Shown in pieces: positions 62,093 to 64,000 of a DNA stretch of 64,000 nucleotides; the first letter of the stretch is position 1; every line of letters begins with the position of its first letter. A program made the translations under genes and the position numbers. The notes under the pieces were generated by a model. The model did no database searches. It saw nothing but the letters and a program-made list of their open reading frames with translations, and had not been told where the DNA came from. The DNA is from Anarhynchus alexandrinus (Eukaryota > Chordata > Aves > Charadriiformes > Charadriidae), in contig VUYV01000180.1 in the NCBI GenBank assembly GCA_008711295.1, positions 124,001-188,000 of the forward strand, written 5' to 3'.

Positions 62093-62152
62093 AGAAAGAT
62101 TTTTGAAGGCAGTCATGGATTTTTGGATATCTGGGCGATCCGGATGATAATC
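62093..62152 (-). CDS. ARHGEF7: ARHGEF7 exon: DH domain helix
   Basis: A 60-base phase 0-0 exon with 20 codons, DYHPDRPDIQKSMTAFKNLS. It forms part of the last long helix of the Dbl-homology (exchange) domain. Acceptor GTTTTTAG|GAT, donor CTTTCT|GTAAGAC. Two Pro residues (HPDRPD) replace Thr and Gln of mammalian beta-PIX at the loop before the helix. Confidence 0.97.
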
Positions 62153-63069
62153 CTAAAAACAATGGAGAAAACATACAAAAACTTTAGTTCTAGTAAAACT
62201 AGTAAAACATTTTTAGAGGCTTAACTAAAAACAAATAAACAATTCTGTAAAATAGAAGTTGTAGAGCTATCTGCTCTCTTTTCACAGTCGTCTTATTCTT
62301 ATATCAAACACTTGTAGTAAAAATCAAGAGTCATTTATAACATTCCTACTTATGCTTAAAATAGAGCCAAGGAAGTTTTACAAGACCTGGGGGACAAGAG
62401 ATTTTGAAATCATAATAAGAAAGTGTTTATTTTAAAAAGTTTTATTTGGCATGTTAGCTTTGTCGAAAACTAGATTCCTTACAGACTTCGACAGACAGTC
62501 GATTGTCACTGACTGACAAATCAAATTGTGTGACAAGACAAAGACCCGTACACTTTCTAGTTCTCTCCCTCCTTTACACTCAAAAAATCTAACCTATAAA
62601 ATGCAAAGGTGGAAACTGTAGCTCTTCAAACACCTTCCCATATCGGAAAGATCAATTTTGGACAATGCTCAGTAGAAGTCAAAGGGACTATTTTGGTGAT
62701 GTGTTCCTAACACCATCTTGTTAGGAACATGCTGAGGTCCTAAGATGAGAAGCAGCACTCCTACAAGATAAAGTAGCCTCAAGTAGTATGCAGGAGACAC
62801 ATTCAATGGCAAGTCAACCAAAGACCCTGCAAGAACAAAACTGTTCTAGAAGTGAAGATTAGCCTCCCAGGCTAGATTTACTTTAAAAGTTTAGCTCTTA
62901 CAGGAAGTTTTATTGCACTCAGTTTTAAACCATTGCAGCCCATGTTTTAGAAGGCTGACGGAAGAGCAAACAAATGTAATTTTGGGTCCCATCATGTTTG
63001 ACATGTACCTTTAAAATAATTGTTGTCAAATCATCATTAAGCTGGAACATAAATGCTGATAAGATATAC
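62153..63069 (-). other. ARHGEF7: ARHGEF7 intron
   Basis: 917 bases with GTATATC donor and TTTTTAG acceptor; no repeat recognised. Confidence 0.9.
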
Positions 63070-63208
63070 CTCCATGTGCCTTTCAAGTTCTTTGAGTAAC
63101 GTGGGGTATTTATCCAGACGCATAAAAGGTTTGCTGAGGCCCGTGGTCAGTACAAGGATCCCAGGGCTGTTGGCACCTTTCATCTCCATGAATTCTCCTA
63201 GCTCCTCA
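63070..63208 (-). CDS. ARHGEF7: ARHGEF7 exon: catalytic DH domain, conserved region 3
   Basis: A 139-base exon, one leading base then 46 codons, starting [20 protein letters not shown] and ending [10 protein letters not shown]. The run [18 protein letters not shown] matches the Dbl-family signature KPxxRxxxYPxLL (conserved region 3), which lines the Rac/Cdc42 contact surface. The first base T completes a Ser codon from an exon beyond the window. Acceptor GTACACAG|T, donor CATGGAG|GTATATC. This is the most 5' ARHGEF7 exon present; CH, SH3 and early DH exons lie further right. Confidence 0.97.
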
Positions 63209-64000
63209 CTGTGTACACAAGATATTTAAGCAAATTAAGATCAAATTACCAAGACAATTAAAATTACATTGGATTCTTCACTTCAGTCTTTCATCTGCAA
63301 AGAATTCTGCCAATAAAACAAGAGGCCAAATTAATCAACAAGTAATCCAAGTATGACTTCAGTGCTGCAATCAGTTTCTGCATTAAATAAAATACAGGAA
63401 TAATGACATTTGCAGATCTGGGGTCCATCCAGGGAACAACAGACATAGAACCAAACCCACTACTCTAGGCAACTGATGGTCAAAGACAGTTCTTAAATGC
63501 TACCCCATCTGAGCAACAATTACAGGATAAAGCCATTTGCGCTATATTTTATTACTCAGCTCTTTATTCTAGTAAAATGACATCTGACCTTAGAGCTGGT
63601 TTACCCAGGTAATGTCCAAGCATGAGTCAAGCGGCTTCATATTTAACACAGCATCAATATTTTTAAGGTGTCAGGCACTAATGGGAAGACACAGAATGTT
63701 TCATACCTTTTTTCCTCCCACAATTACATGTTTAATGACCTCATCTCACATATCCAAGGTGTTACTGAAAAATGACCAACTAACCAACAGCCATACAAAT
63801 GTTAGACCACAGTAGAAATAATTACTGTGCAATCAGTTCTCCAATGAGTTACAGTTTCACTGAGGGTGTACTTACACAACGCATTTGTTTTGACAGCAAA
63901 GCTGCTGTAAGAAATCCATGCTCTTCAAGTATCATGAACTGCTACTTCCCCTATCCAGATGTTTTTTCATATTTGAACCATTTCCAAGAACTGTCCCCTC
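63209..64000 (-). other. ARHGEF7: Partial ARHGEF7 intron at the window edge
   Basis: 792 bases of intron ending at acceptor GTACACAG. No further coding exon is visible before base 64000. Confidence 0.85.

Noticed and set aside
63867..63895. Exon-like segment on the minus strand (TTACAG ... TTGT|GTAAGTAC)
   Set aside because: Its translation does not match the DH region expected before the exon at 63208, and its end phase cannot supply the two bases needed for the Ser codon.
1..64000. CRISPR array, operon, insertion sequence or biosynthetic cluster
   Set aside because: No regularly spaced repeats, no bacterial gene density and clear vertebrate introns throughout.

Overview
The window looks like a piece of a bird nuclear chromosome, most likely a neoavian species. 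It carries about ten copies of the CR1 LINE with typical avian 3' tails, several avian ERV-type solo LTRs and AT-rich unique DNA. It also holds the 3' half of one confidently recognised vertebrate gene, ARHGEF7 (beta-PIX, a Rac/Cdc42 guanine-nucleotide exchange factor), on the minus strand. Nothing prokaryotic is present: no operons, CRISPR arrays or insertion sequences.

Right half (about 29.2-64 kb). ARHGEF7 runs right to left. I found 13 coding exons with consensus splice borders and matching phases: the second part of the DH domain, the PH domain, a proline-rich linker, a basic segment, a 59-codon cassette, the GIT-binding region, the C-terminal coiled coil and the PDZ ligand DETNL. They encode about 504 residues; the CH, SH3 and early DH exons lie beyond base 64000. 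The cassette exon (45195-45371) is frame-neutral. It contains a splice donor that, if ignored, reads into a second terminus ending SYISHQN. The window can therefore give three C-termini: cassette plus coiled coil, no cassette plus coiled coil, or a short form with neither GIT-binding region nor coiled coil. A long 3'UTR probably extends from 32573 to about 29.17 kb, where AATAAA and a GT-rich element occur. Introns are AT-rich with little recognisable repeat; one holds a 117-base assembly gap.

Left half (1-29 kb). This is gene-poor flanking DNA downstream of ARHGEF7. It is dominated by 5'-truncated CR1 fragments in both orientations, including a head-to-head pair at about 23.0 kb and one copy with a 229-residue open frame. 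It also has two inverted solo LTRs of the same family (15146-15736 and 19626-20198) and two LTRs of other families (about 27.84-28.74 kb and about 5.0-5.74 kb).

The unexplained signals are all in the left half. They are a perfect 19-bp fold-back hairpin with miRNA-precursor shape (18391-18448), a possible two-exon 39-residue membrane micropeptide (11115-12352), a cysteine-rich open frame behind a good splice acceptor (about 21541-21749) and a CpG-rich patch (about 16060-16540). These are inferences from sequence alone. I see no clear evidence of a new multi-gene system.
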